Positions 1 through 7,968 are shown, counted from the stretch's first letter. The stretch is 64,000 bases of DNA from Thalassospiraceae bacterium LMO-SO8 (GCA_031655335.1 CP134226.1:558001-622000); one strand, 5' to 3'. Numbers and translations are program-made. Notes: generated from the sequence alone by a model not told the origin.

Positions 1-140
1 GGGTGATACTTGGTGCCGCGCTGACGCACGATGATGTTGCCGGCCTCGACAGCCTGACCGCCGGACTTCTTCAAGCCCAGGCGGCGGCCTTCCGAATCGC
101 GGCCGTTGCGCGAACTACCACCGGATTTCTTATGTGCCAT
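1..140 (-). CDS. rpmA: 50S ribosomal protein L27 (3' part outside window)
   Basis: The protein starts [20 protein letters not shown], the conserved N-terminus of bacterial L27, which reaches the peptidyl-transferase centre of the large ribosomal subunit. Only the first 46 codons are present; the gene runs off the left edge of the window. It lies 13 nt downstream of rplU on the same strand, the usual rplU-rpmA operon order. No cleavable N-terminal extension of the Firmicutes type is present, because the Met directly precedes the Ala-His-Lys-Lys sequence. Confidence 0.95.
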   Translation of the reverse strand, partial: MAHKKSGGSSRNGRDSEGRRLGLKKSGGQAVEAGNIIVRQRGTKYH

Positions 141-153
141 CGGTGACTACTCC

Positions 154-660
154 TTATTCCTCGCCCTTTTTGGGGGCGGCTTTCTTGGCGGGGGCCTTCT
201 TGGCCGCGGGCTTTTTCGCGGCCGGTTTGGCGTCAGCCTTATCGGCGGCCGCCTTGGATTCCTGTTTCGCCGGCTTGGCGTCGGCGGCGGGTTCGGCGTC
301 GGCCTTCTTCGGCGCCGCCTTCTTGGCCGCGGCCGGCTTGGTGCCGGTGGCGCTCACGTCGACGATGCGCAGCACCGTCTCGAACTGCCGATGGCCCTTG
401 AGGCGGCGGTAGTTGTGGCGCCGCTTCTTCTTGAAGATCAGAACCTTGTCGCCCTTCTGCTGTTCCAGCACTTCGGCGAACACGGCGGCCTTCTCGACCA
501 CGGGGGTGCCGAACGTGGGGGCCTTGCCCTCTTCGCCCAGCATCATCACCTGGCCAACTTCAATCGTTTCACCCGGCTCGCCAAGCAGCTTTTCCACGAT
601 GATGACGTCACCCGACGTCACCCGATACTGCTTACCGCCGGTCTTGATAACCGCGTACAT
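154..660 (-). CDS. rplU: 50S ribosomal protein L21 with Ala/Lys-rich C-terminal tail
   Basis: Residues 1 to about 103 are the standard L21 fold: start MYAVIKTGGKQYRV and the motif FKKKRRHNYRRLKGHRQ, which binds 23S rRNA. The protein has 168 residues where most L21 proteins have about 103. The extra C-terminal part is a low-complexity tail of Ala, Lys and Pro with repeated AAPKK and KKAPAKK units, a type of extension known from several alphaproteobacterial L21 proteins. It is the first gene of an rplU-rpmA operon. A sigma-70-type promoter and a long perfect palindrome lie just upstream. Confidence 0.96.
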   Translation of the reverse strand: MYAVIKTGGKQYRVTSGDVIIVEKLLGEPGETIEVGQVMMLGEEGKAPTFGTPVVEKAAVFAEVLEQQKGDKVLIFKKKRRHNYRRLKGHRQFETVLRIVDVSATGTKPAAAKKAAPKKADAEPAADAKPAKQESKAAADKADAKPAAKKPAAKKAPAKKAAPKKGEE

Positions 661-708
661 CGTTTCAGAACCCTATTAATTGTTGATCTTGTTTGGTTAT
701 TTCCATCT

Positions 709-740
709 GCCGTCCCTTCTGGCGCGGCAGAAGGGACGGC
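709..740. repeat. 13-bp perfect inverted repeat in the rplU leader
   Basis: Bases 709-721 (GCCGTCCCTTCTG) are the exact reverse complement of 728-740, separated by a 6-nt GCGCGG loop. The palindrome sits between the predicted -10 box of rplU and its start codon, overlapping the likely transcription start. It could be an operator in DNA or a hairpin at the 5' end of the mRNA. There is no U-tract toward rplU, so it is not a classical terminator. Confidence 0.7.
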
Positions 741-768
741 AATATAGCCACGAAGACCCAGAAGTCAA
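741..768 (-). promoter_or_regulatory. Predicted sigma-70-type promoter of rplU-rpmA
   Basis: On the minus strand the sequence reads TTGACT, 16 nt, TATATT, close to the sigma-70 consensus. Transcription would start near 733-736, about 75 nt before the rplU ATG. This is a sequence match only. Confidence 0.6.
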
Positions 769-884
769 TCGATCATACACTCGCGACATGCAGTCGCGTC
801 AAAAATCGCGGGGATCAAGCAAAAACTCTACATAATAAAAATTATGATAAATGAATAATTTATATCGAACCTCAGAGAGTTTCG

Positions 885-2333
885 TCAAAAAATTTGCAAT
901 GATGCGAGCAATCCCCTGTGTATTATAATTTTTTCGTTTATATTAAAATTTACCCTTATTCCATTATACTTAAAAATTTCCCTGTTTGTTTGAGTAGGCA
1001 AATTTCCAATTACGCCGTAATGGAAAAGTGCCTTACAGAGGTCAAAAAACTCAAGCTTGACAATTCCGTCGCTAACTACCAACAGATCATACTTAGCCTT
1101 GAACTCATGCGGCCTTATAACCTGCTTCCTCATTGAGGAAAAAATATCTAAAATTTCACCAAAATATGGTATCACGGAATACAACTCATCATTGAACTCC
1201 CCCCTGAGGTACTCAGAATAAATCTCTGTTGCTTTTTTTATTGATGCATTTGAAATTTTATTTTCACTTCGTTGAATAGATACAGAAGCACATGCACGCA
1301 TGTAAGCGATCATATCTCGGGGGCGCATAAGCGTGCCACGCAATAGATGCTTAAAAACAGACCTTTTTTGCTTTCCAAAATTGCCATAACGAATTTCCTT
1401 ACTTTGAAAAATTGCGTCAAATTCTGCGCTAAACCTTATAATCCCGGAGCTCGGTGGTGTGTGCGCCCTTGAAATTCGATGCGCCATTAGGTTTCTTAAT
1501 GAAGATTCTGTCCAATCTAGAGTCATCGACAAATCAGACCATTTATTTTTATCATTATCTTTAAGCAAATCAAAAATATCTGTTCTAAGAAATGCTATAG
1601 GAAGAACCCTTGATTTCGCCACTTTAAAATCTGATCTCAAAGAATGTATCGCCTTAAATAGGCTAATAATTAAAGAAAAATAATTTTCATCTGTATTTGC
1701 ATCAAGAACGCCCACAAAATCTTCATCTAGAGCATCAAACAAAATATAGTAAGAACATTCTCCTCCATGGTTTTTGATTATATCAATTAAAGAAGACACC
1801 CTCCTCTCCCACGGCTGACCATTTGGCACCACAATACTTTCCGTATGCACATCGCCACCGTTCCCCAATATAGAAAAACCTCCAGATTTACTGATCAATT
1901 GGGAAATCGAATGGGCTAGAGAATTTTCCATATCTAAATTGAATACTTGAGATAATTCTGTTGATACATGAGGCTGGACGTTTTTATTTTCACCGGCCAT
2001 CATGGAGCAAACAGCACTTAAAATCACATATTTCCAAAGGGTAATGTACTGACTTGTTCCCCGATACCCCCCGTCCCGCAAGGCATAGAGGTCGTTGAAA
2101 GGAAAATGTTGAAAGCTCAATATTCGTGCAAATGTCTTTTCGTCTGTGGAATGCCTTAGGTGCTCAACGATAGCTGTTTTTCCCGTACCCTTTCGGCCCA
2201 AGACAAAGCATTTTGATGAATCCACAAGGGTTTGAAGGTCGCTAACCGAATAAAAATACCTGGAAGATTCTTCTTCTTTGGCCTCCAACTTCCAGTCCTT
2301 AATCTCATTTAAAACAGGATTTCGATTCACCAT
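885..2333 (-). CDS. P-loop ATPase, possibly Sll1717-like family
   Basis: The protein has 482 residues from the chosen ATG. A Walker A motif, GRKGTGKTA, lies about 45 residues in, and a Walker B-like stretch, YYILFDALDED, lies near residue 200. The rest is helical with no membrane segments. The arrangement resembles stand-alone STAND/KAP-like ATPases annotated as Sll1717 family, but that assignment is from memory. The ATG at 2331-2333 is preferred because an AAGGGG sequence lies about 11 nt upstream; a TTG at 2375 would add 14 residues. The gene is strikingly AT-rich compared with the flanking ribosomal genes, so it was probably acquired. It lies between rplU and a tRNA gene used as an integration site. 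A defence role is inference only. Confidence 0.65.
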   Translation of the reverse strand: MVNRNPVLNEIKDWKLEAKEEESSRYFYSVSDLQTLVDSSKCFVLGRKGTGKTAIVEHLRHSTDEKTFARILSFQHFPFNDLYALRDGGYRGTSQYITLWKYVILSAVCSMMAGENKNVQPHVSTELSQVFNLDMENSLAHSISQLISKSGGFSILGNGGDVHTESIVVPNGQPWERRVSSLIDIIKNHGGECSYYILFDALDEDFVGVLDANTDENYFSLIISLFKAIHSLRSDFKVAKSRVLPIAFLRTDIFDLLKDNDKNKWSDLSMTLDWTESSLRNLMAHRISRAHTPPSSGIIRFSAEFDAIFQSKEIRYGNFGKQKRSVFKHLLRGTLMRPRDMIAYMRACASVSIQRSENKISNASIKKATEIYSEYLRGEFNDELYSVIPYFGEILDIFSSMRKQVIRPHEFKAKYDLLVVSDGIVKLEFFDLCKALFHYGVIGNLPTQTNREIFKYNGIRVNFNINEKIIIHRGLLASLQIF

Positions 2334-2662
2334 CCCACCCAATTCCCCTTTATTGCAACGAAAGCAAACTACCAATGATCAGCATAGCCTCGCGCGGCAG
2401 GCTTTTCTAATATATTATAGGTTGATTTTATCAAAATTTTCCCCTTAAGAGGCCAATAGGAAGTCCTTTTTATTGGGATATTGCCGCACGCTTGTTTAAT
2501 CATATCAACCCAAAAAAAATATCCCCGCGACGAACCAGTGGACAGGGAAAAATTCGCGGCTATAAAGGGGCGTTCCCGGACCACATTTGGTTTCGACATA
2601 TCGGGCGGCGTCTTGGCGGACGCCGCCGGGCTTCTGAAAAGACGCAACTTTTTAGGGCTTTA
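2334..2662. other. AT-rich gap between the ATPase gene and tRNA-Ser
   Basis: I see no convincing gene here. On the minus strand there is a consensus -10 hexamer TATAAT (2414-2419) that could serve the ATPase gene, though no good -35 box is correctly spaced. A short palindrome, TTGAT-TTT-ATCAA (2422-2434), lies just upstream of it. The right half becomes GC-rich and may hold the tRNA promoter. Confidence 0.5.
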
Positions 2663-2754
<92 letters not shown>

Positions 2755-2809
2755 TATATGTTCGCCTAAGTCCGCATGAACCCATAAAAATCAAATGAAA
2801 CAAAATGTT

Positions 2810-2886
2810 ACATAGGCATTGCGTTCGCGAATGTCTGTTGGCATTCGCCTATGTTCATGTTCTATATGTGGGTAGAAATGTAGGTA
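2810..2886. promoter_or_regulatory. Nested inverted repeats and integrase arm-type repeats near attL
   Basis: ACATAGGC (2810-2817) pairs with GCCTATGT (2847-2854), and inside it GCGAATG (2827-2833) pairs with CATTCGC (2842-2848). Just downstream are two tandem 11-12 bp units, GTGGGTAGAAAT and GTAGGTAGAAAG. The first 19 bases (2868-2886) recur with one mismatch near the right end at 17095-17113. The placement on both sides of the att core fits integrase arm sites or sites for an excisionase. Confidence 0.6.
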
Positions 2887-2902
2887 GAAAGCACCTCACA
2901 CG

Positions 2903-4144
2903 ATGCCCCGCCAGATCCACCGTCTCGATGCAATGACCGTAAAGCACCTAAAGGCACGCGGTCTGCACGCAGACGGTGGCGGGCTTTATCTCCAAATCAG
3001 CCGGTTTGACACAAAATCCTGGATCTTCCGTTTCACGCTGAACGGCAATGCTAGACAGATGGGTTTGGGTCCATTGCACACGGTGCCGCTATCAGAGGCG
3101 CGCCAGGCGGCCGAGGAATGCCGAAAACTGCTCCGAACCGGCACCGACCCGATTGATCATCGGAAAACCGAACGCGCCCGCCACGGGCTCGAAGTCGCAA
3201 AGGTGATGACCTTTAAAGAGTGCGCGACGGCATATCTGCGTTCTCACGGTGCCGCTTGGTCGAACATCAAACATTCGGCTCAGTGGAAAAGCACCCTTGA
3301 GGCGTACGTTTATCCCTCGTTCGGTGTCCTCCCGGTCCAAGACATCGATACCGGGCTCGTGCTGAAGGTCTTGGAGCCGATCTGGACTTCAAAGACAGAA
3401 ACCGCCAGCCGCATACGCGGCCGAATAGAATCGATCTTGGATTGGGCGAAAGCGCGCGGATATCGCGAGGGCGAGAACCCTGCCCGCTGGCGAGGACACC
3501 TGGACAAGCTGCTGCCAGCAAAAAACAAGATCAGCAAAGTCACTCATCATGCCGCATTACCGTACACCGAGATCGGAGCGTTCGTATCCGAGCTCAAAAA
3601 TCACGATGCCATTTCCGCACGGGGTCTTGAGTTCCTGATTTTGACCGCAGCCCGGACGGGTGAGGTTATCGGGGCAACATGGGACGAGATCGATTTTGCT
3701 CACAAAGTTTGGACGATCCCGGAAGAACGCATGAAAGCAGGCAATGAACACCGCGTGCCCATTTCCGAGCGCAGCATCAAAATCCTAATTGAGATGCAGG
3801 AGACCAAAGTCTCTGATTTCATTTTTCCGGGTGCCAAGAAGAACAAACCGCTCTCGAACATGGCATTCCTGCAATTAATGAAGCGGATGGGGCGCGGTGA
3901 CCTCACGGCACATGGATTCCGCTCCACATTCCGGGACTGGACTGCCGAGCGAACCAACTACCCTCGGGAAGTCGCTGAGATGGCCCTCGCCCACACCGTT
4001 AGCGACAAGGTTGAGGCGGCTTATCGCCGCGGCGACATGTTCGATAAGCGACGCCGGCTGATGGACGAATGGGCAAGCTTCTGCCGAAATTCGTCTACGG
4101 ACAGCTATGGGAAAGTCACACCTATTCGGGAGAACCTAAAATGA
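2903..4144 (+). CDS. int: Tyrosine recombinase/integrase of the tRNA-Ser island
   Basis: This 413-residue protein has the three-part plan of P4-type integrases: an N-terminal arm-binding domain (DUF4102-like, about residues 5-85, with DGGGLYLQI), a SAM-like core-binding domain (about 100-190) and a C-terminal catalytic domain. The catalytic residues can be read: Arg251 in TAARTGEV, His347 and Arg350 in TAHGFRSTFRDW, His373 in LAHTVSDKV and Tyr384 in AAYRRGDMF. It would catalyse integration and excision at the 3' end of tRNA-Ser. Its stop overlaps the next start (ATGA), suggesting translational coupling with the downstream hypothetical gene. Confidence 0.95.
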   Translation: MPRQIHRLDAMTVKHLKARGLHADGGGLYLQISRFDTKSWIFRFTLNGNARQMGLGPLHTVPLSEARQAAEECRKLLRTGTDPIDHRKTERARHGLEVAKVMTFKECATAYLRSHGAAWSNIKHSAQWKSTLEAYVYPSFGVLPVQDIDTGLVLKVLEPIWTSKTETASRIRGRIESILDWAKARGYREGENPARWRGHLDKLLPAKNKISKVTHHAALPYTEIGAFVSELKNHDAISARGLEFLILTAARTGEVIGATWDEIDFAHKVWTIPEERMKAGNEHRVPISERSIKILIEMQETKVSDFIFPGAKKNKPLSNMAFLQLMKRMGRGDLTAHGFRSTFRDWTAERTNYPREVAEMALAHTVSDKVEAAYRRGDMFDKRRRLMDEWASFCRNSSTDSYGKVTPIRENLK

Positions 4145-4824
4145 GGCCGGAAGAACGCCAGATTAGGTTTTGCCGCTATCCCGCGATTGATCAACATCTT
4201 CCGTCCATTCTGGCCTGCTTTAATGGCTTAAGTTTTTTTAAATTCGCCAGAAGAGGGTTCTATCAACGCCTCGGATTTATTTACGACGGTCACGTTTATT
4301 TTCATGAGCTGGTTTCTGGAAGTGGGCCGGACGGGATGAAATATCCTTCCGTCAAGAAGGCGAAAGCCTTCATTGAGGCAACACGTAACCAGTTATCAAA
4401 GAGGATCGCATGGATTGACGATAATCACAGATACGTTGGCGAGGTAACGTTCCCGGAGACCGGAAAAACGATCAGAAGTACGTTTCCTTTGCCGCCGCCA
4501 AACCTCGTTGAATTACGCAAGAAACTTGTTGAGGCAAAAGCGGCAGCTGATGCGGCCGAGCCTTCCATCACGGGCAGGATAAAAACCGGCCCTAATCCCG
4601 ACGTTATTCAACGCCTAGTCGATCAGCTGCAATCACTCTATGAGGATTTCGCAGAGACAAAAGCTACGGCTTTATCGGTTGGATCAGATGGGCATCCATC
4701 CCCAACCGAATTCCAACGGTTTGTGAGAAGTTGCTTCGTCGCGTTCGGCGCCTACATTCCGGACACACTAGAAGAGACGGTCCATAAGAAGCTCGATCGC
4801 TCCAAATCTAAATTTCTGGAGTGA
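4141..4824 (+). CDS. Hypothetical protein coupled to the integrase
   Basis: I do not recognise this 227-residue protein. The chosen ATG overlaps the integrase stop codon as ATGA. The N-terminal half is rich in aromatic residues (ACFNGLSFFKFARRGFYQ, then FIYDGHVYFHELV). The middle has a Lys/Ala-rich probable helix (ELRKKLVEAKAAADAAE), and the C-terminal half looks helical. No signal peptide, membrane segment or catalytic motif was seen. Its coupling to int suggests a role in element maintenance, but that is inference. Confidence 0.7.
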   Translation: MRPEERQIRFCRYPAIDQHLPSILACFNGLSFFKFARRGFYQRLGFIYDGHVYFHELVSGSGPDGMKYPSVKKAKAFIEATRNQLSKRIAWIDDNHRYVGEVTFPETGKTIRSTFPLPPPNLVELRKKLVEAKAAADAAEPSITGRIKTGPNPDVIQRLVDQLQSLYEDFAETKATALSVGSDGHPSPTEFQRFVRSCFVAFGAYIPDTLEETVHKKLDRSKSKFLE

Positions 4825-4870
4825 CAGGGCTTAAATAGGCGGCAAATCACACCTATTCCCGCCTCCTGAC

Positions 4871-4900
4871 ATTCCGTCAATGTTCGTCAAAATCCGTCGT
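4871..4900 (+). repeat. Three 10-bp phased repeats upstream of the excisionase gene
   Basis: ATTCCGTCAA, TGTTCGTCAA and AATCCGTCGT follow each other without a gap, giving a CGTC core every 10 bp, about one helical turn. They end 31 bp before the start of the excisionase-like gene. They may be binding sites for that protein (autoregulation or DNA bending) or iterons. Confidence 0.55.
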
Positions 4901-4931
4901 TGCGCACTGACGCGCCAGCCGGAGAACAATT

Positions 4932-5141
4932 ATGACGAACCAAAATCACCCAACCACAATCTCGCCCCGAGTTAATTGGCGGGTTAGCGATTTTTGCGCC
5001 GCCCATGGCATCTGCCGCACCACCTTTTACGAGGCAGTAAAACGCGGCGAGATCAAGACGTTCAAAGTCGGCCGCCGGACATTAATTGCCGACACCGAGG
5101 CCCGTGCATGGCAGGCCAATCAGGAAGAAGACGGGGAGTAA
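4932..5141 (+). CDS. Excisionase/AlpA-like helix-turn-helix protein
   Basis: The 69-residue protein has a MerR-like winged-helix start, WRVSDFCAAHGICRTTFYEA, followed by VKRGEIKTFKVGRRTLIADT, the pattern of the helix_turn_helix_17/excisionase family. Such proteins bind the att arms or the integrase promoter and favour excision. It lies two genes from the integrase and follows three phased 10-bp repeats that may be its targets. A GGAG sequence about 9 nt upstream (CCGGAGAACAATT before ATG) supports the start. Confidence 0.8.
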   Translation: MTNQNHPTTISPRVNWRVSDFCAAHGICRTTFYEAVKRGEIKTFKVGRRTLIADTEARAWQANQEEDGE

Positions 5142-5149
5142 TCCAAACA

Positions 5150-5242
5150 ATGTGCATTTTGAAGGTGCTGAATGCCTCGCTCGACCCTCTCAACAAGCGT
5201 GGCTTTTCCTCTTCGCGACGACATGAAACAGCACAACAATGA
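5150..5242 (+). CDS. Possible 30-residue leader ORF
   Basis: A short frame starting MCILKVLNASLDPLNKRG opens 8 nt after the excisionase stop, with GGGGAG about 10 nt before its ATG. Its TGA overlaps the ATG of the next gene as ATGA. It may simply carry ribosomes to the downstream start. No similarity is recognised and it could be chance. Confidence 0.3.
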   Translation: MCILKVLNASLDPLNKRGFSSSRRHETAQQ

Positions 5243-6123
5243 GCATCCAGTGGATTAACTATGTGCTCGACCATTCGGAATCGAAGGGTTCAGCGCGTTT
5301 GGTGCTTATTATTATTGCTGAACACGCAAACATATTCGGGATCGCATGGCCCTCAATCAACCGTATCGCAGAGAAAGCAAACATCGACCGCACCAACGTG
5401 ATTCGACATATCAAAAATCTCAAAAAATTAGGCGAACTTACTGTTGTCGGCAGAGACAGGAGCGGCACCAACAAATTCCAATTACTCCTAGGCCAATCTC
5501 CCACCCGTCCAGATCATATTTCACCATCACATGGTGACAAAAACACGCCGGTATCGGAATGCGAAATCGCAAACCCACTAGGTGCGATTTCGCATCAACA
5601 GAAGTGCGGAACCGCACCCCAAACCTTCAATGAACCCCCATTAGAACCATTAAGCATAGTCGACAATGGGGTGCCGGCTGAAACGCCATCCGAACCGGAA
5701 ATCGCCTTTATGTCGTGGAACTCCATGGCAAAACGAGCAGGGCTTTCGACCATTAAGTTAGTCGAAAAAACTCGTACTAAAAAAGCTGAGGAGCTTCTGA
5801 AGAAGATCGGCGGTTTGGACCAATGGAACCTTGCTCTCAACATGGTTGAAACAAATTCGTTTTTGTGCGGCGCTGGGGAAAAGGGCTGGAAGATCACAAT
5901 TGATAAAATGCTCGATCAACACTTCTTTGCCTGCTTGATTGAAGGTGGATACGACCGATTTTCCCCCAACAGACCAGACCAGAGCCAATATACGCCCCGA
6001 CGCGTGTCAATGACCGAAGCGGCGCTTCGAGTTGCAAAACGAGGTTCCGCCTCTAAAAACGTCACACATGGTCGCCCTGAATATGATTTTGCAGAAGCAT
6101 TTTTCAGGAAACTCGCAGAATGA
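5239..6123 (+). CDS. Helix-turn-helix protein, replication-initiator-like
   Basis: Residues about 8-85 form a winged HTH_36-type domain: SARLVLIIIAEHAN, then WPSINRIAEKANIDRTNVIRHIKNLKKLGEL with a basic wing. This fold is common in phage and plasmid replication proteins of the DnaD/replication O type and in element regulators. The C-terminal half (about 150-294) is predicted helical, contains WNLALNMVE and GWKITIDKML, and ends in a basic tail. It has 294 residues and no ATPase motifs. A role in replication or control of the island is inferred from the fold and position. Confidence 0.65.
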   Translation: MSIQWINYVLDHSESKGSARLVLIIIAEHANIFGIAWPSINRIAEKANIDRTNVIRHIKNLKKLGELTVVGRDRSGTNKFQLLLGQSPTRPDHISPSHGDKNTPVSECEIANPLGAISHQQKCGTAPQTFNEPPLEPLSIVDNGVPAETPSEPEIAFMSWNSMAKRAGLSTIKLVEKTRTKKAEELLKKIGGLDQWNLALNMVETNSFLCGAGEKGWKITIDKMLDQHFFACLIEGGYDRFSPNRPDQSQYTPRRVSMTEAALRVAKRGSASKNVTHGRPEYDFAEAFFRKLAE

Positions 6124-6157
6124 AAAATGAATACTCTAACCGAATGGACCGGGCATC

Positions 6158-6343
6158 GTGAAACGATGCGCCGCACAGACGCGCCAAGGCCTCCCCTGCA
6201 AGCGAAAGGCGGTCTTTGGCAAGAGTAGATGCTTAAATCACGGAGGCCTCTCCACGGGCCCGAAAACTGATGAGGGTCGCCTTCGTATTTCCGAAGCACA
6301 AAAACGGAGGTGGGCGGAGTACAGGAAAGCCCAGAATCTCTAG
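6158..6343 (+). CDS. HGGxSTG-motif small protein
   Basis: This 61-residue basic protein starts at GTG and reads KRCAAQTRQGLPCKRKAV, then CLNHGGLSTGPKTDEGR, then RRWAEYRKAQ. The Cys pairs and the HGG-STGPKT block define a small family often found in phages and islands, of unknown function and possibly zinc- and nucleic-acid-binding. No ATG is available in frame near the motif, so GTG is taken as the start. Confidence 0.7.
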   Translation: MKRCAAQTRQGLPCKRKAVFGKSRCLNHGGLSTGPKTDEGRLRISEAQKRRWAEYRKAQNL

Positions 6344-6644
6344 CCTATGCGCGCACGCATGCGCGCGACGCGCGCATGCGTGTCATGGGGTATTACTCTC
6401 GCTTGCCACTTAATGAAGATTAATTTCAGTTTGGGACTTTAAAGCACTAACTGGGTATCCAAGTCTGATCCGACATAGTAGCAACGACAGCGCCCGGCTA
6501 ACCCACCCGGAATCGCGGCAGGCTTTAGACGAAATTGTTCCCATCATTACGTTTGCTGCGAGCATGTTATTTGAGAATAAAATAACGCGGCATGAGTGTT
6601 TCTCCAGTCCTGAGGCGAGAAAAGGCAAACAGGGGGAAAACGGA
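6344..6644. other. Gap between small HGG-motif gene and hypothetical gene
   Basis: No gene is supported here. The left part holds a 27-bp alternating purine-pyrimidine palindrome (listed separately). The remainder may contain the promoter of the next gene, but no convincing hexamer pair was found. Confidence 0.5.
6355..6381. repeat. 27-bp perfect palindrome of alternating CG/CA steps
   Basis: ACGCATGCGCGCG (6355-6367) is the exact reverse complement of 6369-6381, with a single A between. Purines and pyrimidines alternate through 6347-6382 except at the centre, a pattern prone to Z-DNA or cruciform formation. It lies 12 nt after a stop codon but has no T-tract, so terminator function is uncertain. 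Confidence 0.7.
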
Positions 6645-7460
6645 ATGAAAATTTCGAAGCCAGTCAATAATACACAGATAGAATTCAACAAGCTTTGTGA
6701 TTTGGGTGGGGGGCCTGGTGGGGGGCCGGCACGAACGCGAGTGCAAGAACTTCTGCATGACAGCGGCAAAAAACTGAACGCGCTGGCCAAACGTGACATC
6801 GATGAAAGTCTGACCGAGTTCTCTGACCGGAACCCTTGGCACGTCTGTTATGCGGTCGGCATTTGCTGGGGACACCTCGCACACTACGACTTGGCCTTTG
6901 TTGAAGCTGCGGTAAACCTCCTGGAGAGCTGGAACGACGATGATTTAAAGATCGCACGCGATTTCCATTTAGAACGGGGGCCCGACCCGATTGAACAATC
7001 GCTGGCCGGGGGAAACACGTTGTTCGAGGTGGTCACGATGCCGGGCCAGTTACCCGAAAGCTTGGAGAGATACCGTAGAGCGCAAGACCGTTGGCTCGGC
7101 CGCATTATCTCCAAGGATCGGCCCAAGTACATCGGTAGCTGGAATGCTACGGCCATGTTTATGGTTGCTTTGTTCTCTAATCCCAAACTAGCCGACGAGA
7201 TGATCGAGACGGTAGTCATGCTACCGCCAGGTGGACCGATATACAACGCCCTAAAAATTCTGTACGGCGCTCATTTTCTAAGCAGGGCTCCTGCGGGCAG
7301 TGCGTTGGACGATGGAGATTTCGAGTCAGGGGCAATCTACGAAAACAATGCGCTATTTCTTGACGTGCTCAAAGGGCACAGCGGATGGAACCTTCTCGAC
7401 GTGCACAGCGGATTATACATGCTGGGAACAAGATTCCCGGCTTCAGCCACTTGGTTTTGA
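6645..7460 (+). CDS. Hypothetical island cargo protein with GGGPGGGP motif
   Basis: I do not recognise this 271-residue protein. An AGGGGG box about 9 nt before ATG 6645 decides the start. Near residue 20 there is a GGGPGGGPAR glycine-proline stretch encoded by near-duplicate GGTGGGGGGCC units. The remainder is soluble and rich in Trp and Leu (HVCYAVGICWGHLAHYDLAF, ATAMFMVALF). There are no membrane or nuclease motifs. It stands alone between the replication-type genes and the restriction operon, a cargo position. Confidence 0.6.
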   Translation: MKISKPVNNTQIEFNKLCDLGGGPGGGPARTRVQELLHDSGKKLNALAKRDIDESLTEFSDRNPWHVCYAVGICWGHLAHYDLAFVEAAVNLLESWNDDDLKIARDFHLERGPDPIEQSLAGGNTLFEVVTMPGQLPESLERYRRAQDRWLGRIISKDRPKYIGSWNATAMFMVALFSNPKLADEMIETVVMLPPGGPIYNALKILYGAHFLSRAPAGSALDDGDFESGAIYENNALFLDVLKGHSGWNLLDVHSGLYMLGTRFPASATWF

Positions 7461-7968
7461 AGGCTCGGCCCTAATCGTACTCTTAGTTGTCACTTTCGGG
7501 GTGGCTGGCCAAAAGCCTGTGGCGCGGGAACCGGGATTTGCTCGCGCGCAGCGCGCGTCTTGGGGTCTTACTACGCCGTTGCTAAAACGCGGCAGGGGTC
7601 TCTAGATACTCAGCCAATGGATTAACACGGATATTTGCCAGTCACAGATTAATTCAGCCAGCAGTTTTCTATCGCAATCCATCAATTTATCAGCTTACCA
7701 AATGCCATCACTAACCCGCCCGCGATGTTCGGCAACCTCCCTAAGAGGGTGAAGTTGGGCAATATCTGCACATGCAAGATGGGGTCACAGCGTGACCGGG
7801 AGACGCGCAGTGTTTTTTCGACTAGATGCGAATGACTGATATGGGCAAGGAGAGATAGATAACACGAGGACCAAACCGCATCCCGCGGCTCATTTCCACA
7901 ACCCTTGGATGTTCCTGATTTTTACCGTACCGTCTCAATCAACTAGTCGACATGGCGTGCCCTGACAA
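7461..7968. other. Upstream region of the restriction operon
   Basis: About 500 bases without a supported gene. It has a GC-rich CGCGCGC-AG-CGCGCG imperfect hairpin near 7542-7557 and should contain the hsdR promoter, but I cannot place one with confidence. A six-codon ORF (ATG at 7952) overlaps the hsdR start as ATGA. No strong ribosome binding site precedes hsdR. Confidence 0.4.

Noticed and set aside
2422-2434. FNR-like palindrome TTGAT-TTT-ATCAA
   Set aside because: The half-sites are separated by 3 rather than 4 bases, which is wrong for FNR binding, and the region is AT-rich enough for chance.
2369-2647. 92-codon minus-strand frame upstream of the ATPase gene
   Set aside because: It runs over the gap next to tRNA-Ser with no ribosome binding site and no recognisable domain, and the region has the look of a promoter.
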